From Candidatus Gastranaerophilales bacterium (GTDB lineage Bacteria > Cyanobacteriota > Vampirovibrionia > Gastranaerophilales > Gastranaerophilaceae), in contig CALUYY010000009.1 in assembly GCA_944325155.1 (NCBI GenBank), positions 1 to 64,000 of the forward strand: a DNA stretch of 64,000 nt, given 5' to 3'. Below the pieces are notes generated by a model, which saw only the letters and a list, made by a program, of their open reading frames with translations, was not told the DNA's origin and did not search any database. This document shows positions 51,773 to 59,660 of the stretch, one piece after another (position 1 is the first letter of the stretch; every line of letters starts with the position of its first letter). Both the position numbers and the translations under genes were made by a program.

Positions 51773-51816
51773 TAATTGTTACAATATTTCATACTGCGCC
51801 AAATAGGTTTTTTTAA

Positions 51817-52146
51817 ATGGCTCTCAAGCGAAAAGTACGTCAAATAGGTAACAGTCTGGCATTGCCCGTGCCCAATGAGGTGTTTGAATTTTTGGGCTTT
51901 AATTCCAAAGATATAAAATATAAACTAATCCAGGAAATCTCGGGGCAGGTTTTTATTTTGATTTTAAAAAAAGATGTTATTTCTCTTGATGAGAAAAAAT
52001 TTCAAAAATTGGGACGAACCCCCGCAATTATTATCCCGAAGCCTCTTTGTATTTTATGGAATATAGGTTTGGAGGAAGATAAGAACAGGGAACTGTGTAT
52101 TGAATTTGATGATTCTCCCCTGAAATGGAGATTATATCCCGTTTAA
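51817..52146 (+). CDS. AbrB/MazE/SpoVT-like DNA-binding protein, tandem half-domains
   Basis: A 109-residue protein with a swapped-hairpin type N-terminus, KVRQIGNSLALPVPNEVFEFLGF. A second related segment, KFQKLGRTPAIIIPKPLCILWNI (about residues 64-86), matches the first in spacing (G-[NR]-[ST]-x-A-[LI]-x-[VI]-P). AbrB-type domains are usually one copy per chain and act as dimers; here two may form an intramolecular dimer. A toxin partner is not adjacent. It is 83 bases before the NfeD-like gene and may regulate the flotillin cluster. Confidence 0.7.
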   Translation: MALKRKVRQIGNSLALPVPNEVFEFLGFNSKDIKYKLIQEISGQVFILILKKDVISLDEKKFQKLGRTPAIIIPKPLCILWNIGLEEDKNRELCIEFDDSPLKWRLYPV

Positions 52147-52228
52147 TCTTTTCAATTGATTGTAGGATTTAAGAATTTTAAAAATGCATTAAAATTGTGT
52201 GGTCAGCAATTTATAAGGTGTTTTTATT

Positions 52229-52774
52229 ATGGCAATCGACTCAGAAATTTTAGCGGGTTTTTACTGGTATTGTGCAATTATCGGAACGATAATTTTTGTT
52301 ATTAAAACTGCTCTTCCCATTAATTCGGGAACCGAAATCAGTGCGGATTTTACTTCAATAACGGATACCGATTCATCTTTCGGATTATTTACGATTGAAG
52401 GTATCAGTGCATTTTTTATGTGTTCGGGGTGGATGGGCTGGCTTTCTTATGACCATTTAAAATACGGACTTGAATTAAGTGCCGCAATTGCCGTTATTTC
52501 AGGTATTTTGGGTATGGTGTTTTTTACCTGGCTTATTTCAATATTTAAAAAGCTTGAACATAACCCGAAACCCAATTTGGCGGAATTGGTCGGAAAAACG
52601 GGCAAAGCTTATTTAAAATTTAAACCTTTTTCATCGGGCAAAATTGAAATTGAATTAAATTCAAAACTCTCCGTTATTGATGCATATAATAATTCAGACA
52701 AAGAAATCGAAGTGTTTGATTTAATCAAAGTGGTTAAAGTTGAAAATGATAATGTTTATATCGTGAAAGAATAA
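52229..52774 (+). CDS. NfeD/YqiJ-like membrane protein with C-terminal OB-type domain
   Basis: A 181-residue protein with three membrane helices (about 8-27, 54-75 and 80-108) and a C-terminal beta-rich domain (about 120-181) beginning AELVGKTGKAYLKFKPFSSGKIEIE, the pattern of NfeD OB-fold domains. NfeD-type proteins are the usual partner of flotillins (YuaF-YuaG, YqiJ-YqiK). AAGG lies 11 bases before the ATG. It is followed 1 base later by the next gene and then flotillin. Confidence 0.82.
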   Translation: MAIDSEILAGFYWYCAIIGTIIFVIKTALPINSGTEISADFTSITDTDSSFGLFTIEGISAFFMCSGWMGWLSYDHLKYGLELSAAIAVISGILGMVFFTWLISIFKKLEHNPKPNLAELVGKTGKAYLKFKPFSSGKIEIELNSKLSVIDAYNNSDKEIEVFDLIKVVKVENDNVYIVKE

Positions 52775-52775
52775 A

Positions 52776-53417
52776 ATGTCTTTTTTGTCCAATCCTTTTA
52801 TGTCTTATATTGTTTTTTCGGCAGCTATTGTTTTTGTGCTTATTCTGTTGTTCGGATATAAAAAAGCAAGAGCCGATGAAATTGTTATTTTGTATAATCT
52901 GTCAACCTGGAATGGCATTATTACCGTTTTGGAAGGTATGGATAAAGGTGTTTTTTATAACAGACTTACAACCAAGACAATAAACATTAAAAAAGATATA
53001 AAAAAATTATCCGTTACTTTGGATGACAGTTTTGAAAACATTATCAAAAAATCTAAATTTGAAAGCGAAAATATTCTTTTTGAACAAAGAAAAATGTTTT
53101 TTGAAAATCTCTGTAAAAAAAATATAAATATAGACATTGAATTTAACTATAAAATTTCAGAGGACAAAAAAATATTATCCTGTATCGATAAAGCAAGATT
53201 TTTAAATATTTATAATTCCAAAGCAAATGAAAACGAGCTTCTTGATAATTATATGAAGCTTGTTATTTTGTATGTTTTGAATTTAAATCCGGCGTTCAGC
53301 AAAGCTGAATTTGAAGACAAATTAAATGTCTGTTCAAAGCCGGCATTTGAACGCTATATGTATCAATTTGTTGATTTGAAAATAAAAAAATATGAAATAG
53401 AAACACTAAAGGAGTAA
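52776..53417 (+). CDS. Uncharacterised membrane protein between NfeD-like and flotillin genes
   Basis: A 213-residue protein with one N-terminal membrane helix (about 8-27), then GYKKARADEIVILYN, which is similar in position and shape to the flotillin start (YKRCPSNKVIVVYG). The remainder is highly charged and helical with short beta strands. It may be a reduced, diverged SPFH relative, but this is inference. It starts 1 base after the NfeD-like gene and ends 13 bases before the flotillin, so the three are one operon. Confidence 0.6.
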   Translation: MSFLSNPFMSYIVFSAAIVFVLILLFGYKKARADEIVILYNLSTWNGIITVLEGMDKGVFYNRLTTKTINIKKDIKKLSVTLDDSFENIIKKSKFESENILFEQRKMFFENLCKKNINIDIEFNYKISEDKKILSCIDKARFLNIYNSKANENELLDNYMKLVILYVLNLNPAFSKAEFEDKLNVCSKPAFERYMYQFVDLKIKKYEIETLKE

Positions 53418-53430
53418 AAAGGAGAAAATT

Positions 53431-55035
53431 ATGGAACTACTTACAGGTGCAAGTATGCTTTTTATTATCCTTGTTTTGGGCGCAATTACGTTTGCCGCAA
53501 GCAGATATAAAAGATGCCCTTCAAACAAGGTAATAGTCGTATACGGTAAGGTTGCAGGCAGCGGAACCGCAAAATGTGTCCACGGCGGCGGCGTTTTTGT
53601 CTGGCCTTTAATTCAGGATTATTCAATGCTTTCATTGGAACCCATGACAACCGATATTGACCTTAAGGGTGCTTTATCAAAAGGAAATATCAGGGTTGCC
53701 GTTCCTTCAACATTTACTTTTGCAATTTCAACAAACCCCAAAATTATGCAAAATGCCGCAGAAAGGCTTTTAAATTCAAACAAACAGACAATAATTTCAA
53801 TGGCAAGCGATATTATTCTGGGTCAATTAAGGCTTGTTATTGCTACATTATCCATTGAAGAAATCAACCAGGACAGAGAAAAATTTCTTGAACAAATTAA
53901 CATTAATGTCGACGCCGAATTAAACAAACTCGGTTTAAGCGTGATAAACGTAAACATACGAGATATAACCGATGAATCGGGATATATTGACGCAATAGGT
54001 AAAAGAGCCGCAGCAGAAGCAATCAACAAGGCAAAAGTCGAAGTTGCGCAACAGGAAAAACTCGGTGCAATCGGCGAGGCTGACCAAAACAGGGAAAAAG
54101 AAGTTCAGGTTGCAAACCAAATTGCCCAAACGACAATCGGTCAGGCAAATGCGGAAAAAGAACAAAGGGTTCAAACCGCACAATTGGAAGCCCAGGCCGT
54201 TGAAGGCGAAAACATTTCAAAAGCAAATATTGCGGAATACAATGCGGTATTAGCCGTTAAACAGGCTGAAGCCATGAAAACGGGTGAAGTTGCAAAAGCT
54301 AATGCGGAACGTGATATTTTAATCGCTCAAAAGGAACAGGAAGAAGCAAGACTTAAAAAAGAAGAACTTGCAGAACAGGAAGTTGAAAAATTAAAAGTTC
54401 AGGTTGAAGCCGATGCCGAAGCCGAAAGATTAAGAAGAATAGCAAACGGTGAAGCCGATGCCATAAGAGCAAAATATTTTGCGGAAGCCGAAGGTGTGAA
54501 AGCGGTATTGGAAGCAAAAGCCGCAGGTTATGATAAACTCGTTGCCATTTCAAACAACAAACCCGAAGTTGCAACAAGCTTTTTAATGATTGAAAAAATC
54601 GAAGACATTGTTTCAAAACAGGTTGAAGCCATTAAAAATATTAAATTCGATAAAATTACCGTTTGGGACGGCGGTGCAGGCAGCGCACAAGGGTCAACGA
54701 CGGCCAATTTTATGAAAGAATTAATTAAGGCACTTCCTGCCATGCATGATTTAGCTGGTCAGGCAGGAATAGAACTCCCCAGAATTTTAGGTAAAGTTGA
54801 TGACTGCCAAAATCCTTCAAATGCTTCCGTTGAAAATATTCCCGACGGAAAGTTGGTTCATAATGAAGATAATACACAAAATGTTTTATGTCCTCATTGC
54901 GGCGCCAAATATAAAGCAAAAGACGCTGAAGGAAAAGTTCAAATTCCGGGGTTTAACGATATTGATGAAAGTTTAGCCGGCCAGCAGATTTATTGCATTA
55001 AATGCGGCACTAAATTTTCGATTCCCGAAAAATAA
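53431..55035 (+). CDS. Flotillin (YqiK/FloT type) with C-terminal zinc ribbon
   Basis: A 534-residue SPFH protein that organises membrane microdomains. It has an N-terminal membrane segment (about 4-24), an SPFH domain (about 28-190, with KVIVVYGKVAG, GNIRVAVPSTFTFAIS, VINVNIRDITDESGYI) and a long Glu/Ala/Gln coiled coil (about 195-370) with EAE repeats. The C-terminal extension has a zinc ribbon, CPHC (487-490) and CIKC (522-525), absent from standard flotillins. GGAG precedes the ATG. Last gene of the AbrB-NfeD-flotillin cluster. Confidence 0.92.
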   Translation: MELLTGASMLFIILVLGAITFAASRYKRCPSNKVIVVYGKVAGSGTAKCVHGGGVFVWPLIQDYSMLSLEPMTTDIDLKGALSKGNIRVAVPSTFTFAISTNPKIMQNAAERLLNSNKQTIISMASDIILGQLRLVIATLSIEEINQDREKFLEQININVDAELNKLGLSVINVNIRDITDESGYIDAIGKRAAAEAINKAKVEVAQQEKLGAIGEADQNREKEVQVANQIAQTTIGQANAEKEQRVQTAQLEAQAVEGENISKANIAEYNAVLAVKQAEAMKTGEVAKANAERDILIAQKEQEEARLKKEELAEQEVEKLKVQVEADAEAERLRRIANGEADAIRAKYFAEAEGVKAVLEAKAAGYDKLVAISNNKPEVATSFLMIEKIEDIVSKQVEAIKNIKFDKITVWDGGAGSAQGSTTANFMKELIKALPAMHDLAGQAGIELPRILGKVDDCQNPSNASVENIPDGKLVHNEDNTQNVLCPHCGAKYKAKDAEGKVQIPGFNDIDESLAGQQIYCIKCGTKFSIPEK

Positions 55036-55058
55036 AATTTGAATTTAATAATAAAAAG

Positions 55059-55090
55059 AAAAGCGTTAAGTTTTTACTTAACGCTTTTTT
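55059..55090. terminator. Bidirectional terminator, flotillin / EF-hand gene
   Basis: Arms AAAAGCGTTAAG and CTTAACGCTTTT around a T-rich loop, with A and T tails. Confidence 0.88.
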
Positions 55091-55108
55091 GGTCCTTGTT
55101 CATAATGC

Positions 55109-55921
55109 TTATTGTGCATTAAATGAATCGTTTGACATATCCATTTCCATTTCCCCACCCATAAAAACATCGTCATTCGATGTTATGTCAGATGTTGTTT
55201 CTCTTTTATCCCTGTTTAGAGTTGAGGAATAAAAAGAGCCTATCAGTTCGCTTTGTTCAAGATAGCCGCTTGAATTTGCATCAAGATTATTAAACATATT
55301 TTCAATTGCCGTATTTCTTTGGGCATTTGTTATGCCGTCCGTTGCAAATTGTGAGCCGTATTTTGATTCAAAACCGTTTAAATCGAGTCCTTTGTCTTCT
55401 TTTTCGTCTTTATCTTCTTTTTCATCGCTCTTATCTTCCGCTTTTTCCGGTTCTTCGTCATTGCCGAAATTATAAAATTCGTCGTAATCTACGGCTTCAT
55501 ATTCATCTATATCATACATAGGTTCGGGTAAATCCATAATGTTGGAGCCGTCGCCCATAATTTTATTTCCCGCAAGGTTAAAAGTGAAATCGTTATTATA
55601 CGATTGCATTAAGGGTGAAATAGGTCCGTTTGACAATTCGCCGACGGAATATATTGAAGCTATTTCTTCAAATTTTGAATTTTCAAAAGGATTTTCGTTT
55701 AAAGAAACCCTTTGCACCATAATATCAGGAGAACTTACACCGTTAAAAATGCTTGATGAAATTGTAAGACTTTGTTTTTCATCGGCGTCTTTAATACTGT
55801 CGATATGGTTATCGGATTCAACCTGCCTTATGGCTTTATTTAAGTCTTTGGTTTTAATTCCGTTTTCTCTCAGCGTGCTTTTTAATCCGTTGTAGTCGAA
55901 TTTTCCTGACAAATCTGTCAT
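55109..55921 (-). CDS. EF-hand domain acidic protein
   Basis: A 270-residue acidic protein. One EF-hand loop is clear near the C-terminus: D214-A-N216-S-S218-G-Y-L-E-Q-S-E225, with Asp, Asn, Ser and Glu at the calcium-binding positions. A second EF-like helix may precede it. A Lys/Glu/Asp-rich stretch lies at about 155-180. No signal peptide or membrane helix is seen. A calcium-responsive scaffold is possible; the family is unknown. AGAGGA precedes the ATG. Confidence 0.72.
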   Translation of the reverse strand: MTDLSGKFDYNGLKSTLRENGIKTKDLNKAIRQVESDNHIDSIKDADEKQSLTISSSIFNGVSSPDIMVQRVSLNENPFENSKFEEIASIYSVGELSNGPISPLMQSYNNDFTFNLAGNKIMGDGSNIMDLPEPMYDIDEYEAVDYDEFYNFGNDEEPEKAEDKSDEKEDKDEKEDKGLDLNGFESKYGSQFATDGITNAQRNTAIENMFNNLDANSSGYLEQSELIGSFYSSTLNRDKRETTSDITSNDDVFMGGEMEMDMSNDSFNAQ

Positions 55922-56092
55922 GGTATCCTCTTTTCATCTCTCTTTTGTATATATAAAGTATATGTATTTAAAATAATTGCCTTTTTGTAACATTTCTTTA
56001 CATAAAGTTAATCAAAATGGATTAAATTCGGATATAAAACCGCTTGCAAGATAAGTTTTATCATTGTATATTATGAAAAGGAGAAATTTGAA

Positions 56093-56338
56093 ATGAACCA
56101 GATTACAAAAATCGCTTGGGATTTAAACGAAAAAACAGAAAACAGATATCAATTGGTGTATGAATTAATTGAAATTGCAAAAAGACTTGTTGACGAGTCG
56201 CAAATCAAGAAAAATAAAGATGATTTCGGTTATGATTTTGAAACATCATACGACGTTAACATTAAAAAAGAAAAGCCCGTTCAGCATGCGATTATGGTTA
56301 AAGCTTCGGAATCTGACGACAGCGGGTTAGTCGGCTAG
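56093..56338 (+). CDS. rpoZ: RNA polymerase omega subunit, cyanobacterial type
   Basis: An 81-residue protein resembling the short cyanobacterial RpoZ: ENRYQLVYELIEIAKRLVDE aligns with the conserved NRYxLVxxxAKRA helix, and KPVQHAIMVKASE with the KPVxxAIxEMA motif. It assists beta-prime folding. The similarity is short, so confidence is moderate. GGAGA precedes the ATG. punA follows 18 bases after the stop; the two are likely co-transcribed. Confidence 0.75.
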   Translation: MNQITKIAWDLNEKTENRYQLVYELIEIAKRLVDESQIKKNKDDFGYDFETSYDVNIKKEKPVQHAIMVKASESDDSGLVG

Positions 56339-56356
56339 TTTATAAGGATTTTTGTT

Positions 56357-57157
56357 TTGGAAAATACCCTTAATTTTATCAAGGAGAAAACCGCGGGTTT
56401 TACCCCTCAGATTGCTGTCATTTTAGGTTCGGGTTTAGGCGGCTATACAAAAGAGATTGAAGGAATTGAAATTCCATACGGCGAAATTGAAGGTTTTATG
56501 CCGTCCGGTGTTCAGGGGCATAAAGGTTCTTTATTTTTTGGCGAGATTCAAAATAAAAAAGTTGTTATTATGCAGGGCAGATTTCATTTTTACGAAGGGT
56601 ATTCAATGAAATCCGTTACGTTTCCCGTCAGGGTTTTTAAGAAACTCGGCGTTAAAGACATAATAATTACAAATGCCGCAGGATCATTGGATTTATATCA
56701 TCATCCGGGTGAATTAATGATTATAAGCGATCATATCAATTTTACGGGAACAAATCCCCTTATAGGAAAAAATGATGATAATGAAGGCGAAAGATTTCCC
56801 GATATGAGCGAGGTTTATTCTTTGGAATTAAGAAAACTCGCTTTTGATTGCGCAAGGGAATTGAATATTGATATAAAAGAGGGCGTATATGCGGCAACAA
56901 CGGGTCCTTCTTATGAAACTCCCGCAGAAGTTAATATGCTTAAATTATCGGGCGCAGACGTCGTCGGTATGTCGACCGTGCCGGAGGCAATTGTTGCAAA
57001 TTGGCTTAATATGAGAGTTCTTGGTATAAGTCTTATTTCAAATTATGCGGCAGGTGTTTTTAACAATAAATTAAGCCATAATGAAGTTATTGAATCGGGC
57101 AGGAATGCCTCCGATAAGGTTAAAAAGCTTCTTGATTTAATTATAAGCAGAATTTAA
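56357..57157 (+). CDS. punA: Purine-nucleoside phosphorylase
   Basis: A 266-residue trimeric-type (class I) phosphorylase that splits inosine and guanosine with phosphate. Motifs: VILGSGLGGY (phosphate loop), GRFHFYEGYSM, ITNAAGSLD, SDHINFTGTNPLIG, ATTGPSYETPAEVNML and DVVGMSTVPEAIVAN, with the base-binding Asn in SLISNYAAG. The start is TTG with AAGGA upstream. It overlaps the converging mlaE-like gene by four bases. Confidence 0.95.
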   Translation: MENTLNFIKEKTAGFTPQIAVILGSGLGGYTKEIEGIEIPYGEIEGFMPSGVQGHKGSLFFGEIQNKKVVIMQGRFHFYEGYSMKSVTFPVRVFKKLGVKDIIITNAAGSLDLYHHPGELMIISDHINFTGTNPLIGKNDDNEGERFPDMSEVYSLELRKLAFDCARELNIDIKEGVYAATTGPSYETPAEVNMLKLSGADVVGMSTVPEAIVANWLNMRVLGISLISNYAAGVFNNKLSHNEVIESGRNASDKVKKLLDLIISRI

Positions 57158-57894
57158 TAGTTTGAAGCATAAAATAAAAAGCCTATAAGAAGATCGGCCA
57201 AAAGAAGATATACCGTGCATAAAATTGCGGATTTTGTTGTTGAATCGCCCACGTTTCTTGCGCCGCCTTCCGTTTCATATCCGACGGTTGCGCAAACCGT
57301 CGCTATAATTGCACCGAATATAAAACCTTTTAATAAACTTATATAAATATCTTTTGTGTTAAACATGAGCCAGACGGAGTTTAAGTATCTGTTCGGGTGA
57401 AGATCGATTGAATGGTAAGAAACAAACATTCCGCCCATTACACCCAAAAATTCCGCAAGAATAACTATAAAAAGACAGCTGAAAGCGCCCGCTATAATTC
57501 TCGGGGCAAAATAATATCCGACGGGATTAACCCCTAATACTTTCATTGCGCTTACCTGGGAAGTTACTTTCATATTTGCAATTTGAGCCGTTATTGCGGT
57601 TCCCGCTCTTGCACCCATTGCAAGCGCCGCAAAGCCGGGGGCTATTTCTCTTATCAGTGCAATTCCCAAAAAGCCGCCTATATAATCATCGGCGCCCGAT
57701 AATAAAAATTGTTTTGAAACCTGAAGCGCAATTACGCTTGAAGCAATCATAACAATAAGCATACAAATGCCCAATGAATCAAAACCTATAATCGCCGCCT
57801 GTGAAATCACGCTTTTAAACGTTACATTGCCCTTAAACGTGTATTTCATCGCACTTATAAAATTTTGAACACATTTACCCAAGAAAGAAATCAT
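57154..57894 (-). CDS. mlaE: MlaE-family ABC permease
   Basis: A 246-residue permease of the MlaE/YrbE family, which moves phospholipids between the membranes. There are five to six membrane helices and the conserved core IREIAPGFAALAMGARAGTAITAQIANMKV, then SAMKVLGVNPVGYYFAPRI. The rest of the Mla system (MlaF ATPase, MlaD) is not adjacent. The start has no Shine-Dalgarno sequence; a full promoter ends 7 bases before it. Confidence 0.93.
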   Translation of the reverse strand: MISFLGKCVQNFISAMKYTFKGNVTFKSVISQAAIIGFDSLGICMLIVMIASSVIALQVSKQFLLSGADDYIGGFLGIALIREIAPGFAALAMGARAGTAITAQIANMKVTSQVSAMKVLGVNPVGYYFAPRIIAGAFSCLFIVILAEFLGVMGGMFVSYHSIDLHPNRYLNSVWLMFNTKDIYISLLKGFIFGAIIATVCATVGYETEGGARNVGDSTTKSAILCTVYLLLADLLIGFLFYASNY

Positions 57895-57901
57895 GGCTTT
57901 A

Positions 57902-57930
57902 ATTCTACAATTAAAAATCCTTTATTTCAA
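57902..57930 (-). promoter_or_regulatory. Promoter of mlaE (leaderless)
   Basis: On the minus strand TTGAAA, exactly 17 bases, TAGAAT, then seven bases to the ATG at 57894. No Shine-Dalgarno sequence. Confidence 0.68.
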
Positions 57931-58016
57931 ATTTTATTCGGAATAAAAACTTAAACAATATAAAATTTTAAAGCAAAATAAGTTAAAAAATGCTGGATTT
58001 TTATGGAATTTTTATT

Positions 58017-58022
58017 TAATAT
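58017..58022 (+). promoter_or_regulatory. Possible -10 of the GT2-like gene (leaderless)
   Basis: TAATAT ends six bases before the ATG at 58029. No ribosome binding site and no clear -35. Confidence 0.35.
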
Positions 58023-58028
58023 TCTTTT

Positions 58029-59621
58029 ATGCTTTCATCTATTTTAAATTTTATTTTGTTTTTGGCTTTTATATACCTTTTTTTATACGGTATTTATCTT
58101 TTGACGATTAATCTGAAAGCGCTTTTATCAAGAAAAAAATTTTTAAACGGAGAATATTTTTCCGTTAATGAAGAAGAATTTAAGAAAAATAAAATTTGTG
58201 TCGTTATCTGGGCAAATTCAAAGTCAAAAAAACTTGAAGGGCTTTTAAGAAGTTTAAACGAACAAACTTATTTAAAAGAAAATTATTCGGTGCATGTAGT
58301 TTATGCAAAAGATTCAAACTCTCTTTTGTATACGCCCGATTGTATGGCGGGTGCACAAATCCATTGTATAGAAAATCCCGAATTTTTTAATAAAAATAAA
58401 GCTTTAAATACTTTTTTGTCAAAGCTTGTTGTCGGCTCAAAATTTGATATATACCTTTTTTTGGGCGCAGACAGATATGTTAATCAATATTATCTGGAAA
58501 ACGTTAATTATTCTTTTAATACATCAAATGCAAAGGTTATAACGGGTAAAACCACCGTTGTTCCGGAATTTAAAAATCATTTAATAAGAGCAAAAATTTT
58601 AGAAACAAGACAGGAATTTAAGAATAATACAACAAATGTTGCAAGAAGAATGTTTTCCCTGTTTTCCGTTATTGATTCCGATAATTGCGCAATAGCTTCC
58701 GACATTCTTGAAAAAACGGGGCGTGTTTGTTTTGAAACAAGGGAAGATGAACTTAAATATTCTTTGTTTTTGGCTTCCAATAATATTGCGCCCATATATT
58801 CCCCTTTTATGGAAACAATTGTTGAAGCGGCGGATTTTAACCCCACAAGCGCAAGTCTCGGCATAAGATATTCTTTATTTAAATATTATTTAAAACTTTT
58901 ATTTAAAAAACCGTGGAATTTTGTCGAATTTGTTTTATCCCTTTTATATCCCAATGTTGCCGTTATTGTTTTATTGTTTATAACGATTTTTTATGCATCT
59001 TTTAACTTTATAAGCTCAATAGAACATACCTACATTCTTCATCTGATTGCATTTTATCTGCTTGTCTGGACATTGGGCATAATCGCTTCTTCTTTGGGGT
59101 TTAAAAGAACGATTCTTTTTATGATTTATCCTTTTTATTCTTTTGCTTTTAATTTTAAAAAAATAACAAAAGATATATCAAGACGTGCCATTCAAAAATC
59201 AATATCGGAAGAAAAAAATATTAAATCGGCAACGATGGATGCAATTGTTACGGACGGAAGCAAAGAAGTTATGTGCAAAATGGATTTGATTTCGGATAAC
59301 GGAATGAGAAGAGTTATTTTAAGGTTCAGAAAAAAACATGTTATATCCGAAGAATCTATAAGAATGTATGATGCCGTTCAGAATATTTCAAAAAAAGTAA
59401 AGACCCACGGTTATACTCTTAAAATATGCCAGAATTGTTCGCATTTTAAAATTACCCCGGACGGCACTGTTGATTTATTGAAAGGAAAATGTTTCGTAAA
59501 TATGACGCCGGATAACCCGGATGAAACGTTTGAAACGTTAATCTGGAATACGTGCAACTGTTTTGTTCCGCACAAAGGAACAGATGTATTGGATGTTTTA
59601 AATAACGAAAATAAAAATTAA
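58029..59621 (+). CDS. GT2-like membrane glycosyltransferase with C-terminal cysteine cluster
   Basis: A 530-residue protein. It has an N-terminal membrane helix (about 3-28), a GT-A-like domain (about 55-260, with ICVVIWANSKSKKLEGLLRSLNEQTY, NKALNTFL and the DXD-like LGADRYVN) and two to three membrane helices at about 300-380. Thus the topology is that of processive GT2 enzymes, but the DXD reads A-D-R and the QXXRW motif is not seen, so activity is uncertain. The C-terminal domain (about 400-530) carries C467-X2-C470, C488 and C509-X-C511, a likely metal or cluster site not normal for GT2. It lies 39 bases before the PBP gene, so a cell-wall role is possible. Confidence 0.68.
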   Translation: MLSSILNFILFLAFIYLFLYGIYLLTINLKALLSRKKFLNGEYFSVNEEEFKKNKICVVIWANSKSKKLEGLLRSLNEQTYLKENYSVHVVYAKDSNSLLYTPDCMAGAQIHCIENPEFFNKNKALNTFLSKLVVGSKFDIYLFLGADRYVNQYYLENVNYSFNTSNAKVITGKTTVVPEFKNHLIRAKILETRQEFKNNTTNVARRMFSLFSVIDSDNCAIASDILEKTGRVCFETREDELKYSLFLASNNIAPIYSPFMETIVEAADFNPTSASLGIRYSLFKYYLKLLFKKPWNFVEFVLSLLYPNVAVIVLLFITIFYASFNFISSIEHTYILHLIAFYLLVWTLGIIASSLGFKRTILFMIYPFYSFAFNFKKITKDISRRAIQKSISEEKNIKSATMDAIVTDGSKEVMCKMDLISDNGMRRVILRFRKKHVISEESIRMYDAVQNISKKVKTHGYTLKICQNCSHFKITPDGTVDLLKGKCFVNMTPDNPDETFETLIWNTCNCFVPHKGTDVLDVLNNENKN

Positions 59622-59660
59622 TAGCCATGTTTATTTTTCTATATTAAAATAACTTTTGAT

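Noticed and set aside
51817-52146. AbrB/MazE-like protein as antitoxin of a MazEF pair
   Set aside because: No MazF-type or other toxin frame lies next to it; the neighbours are an NfeD-like gene and flotillin.
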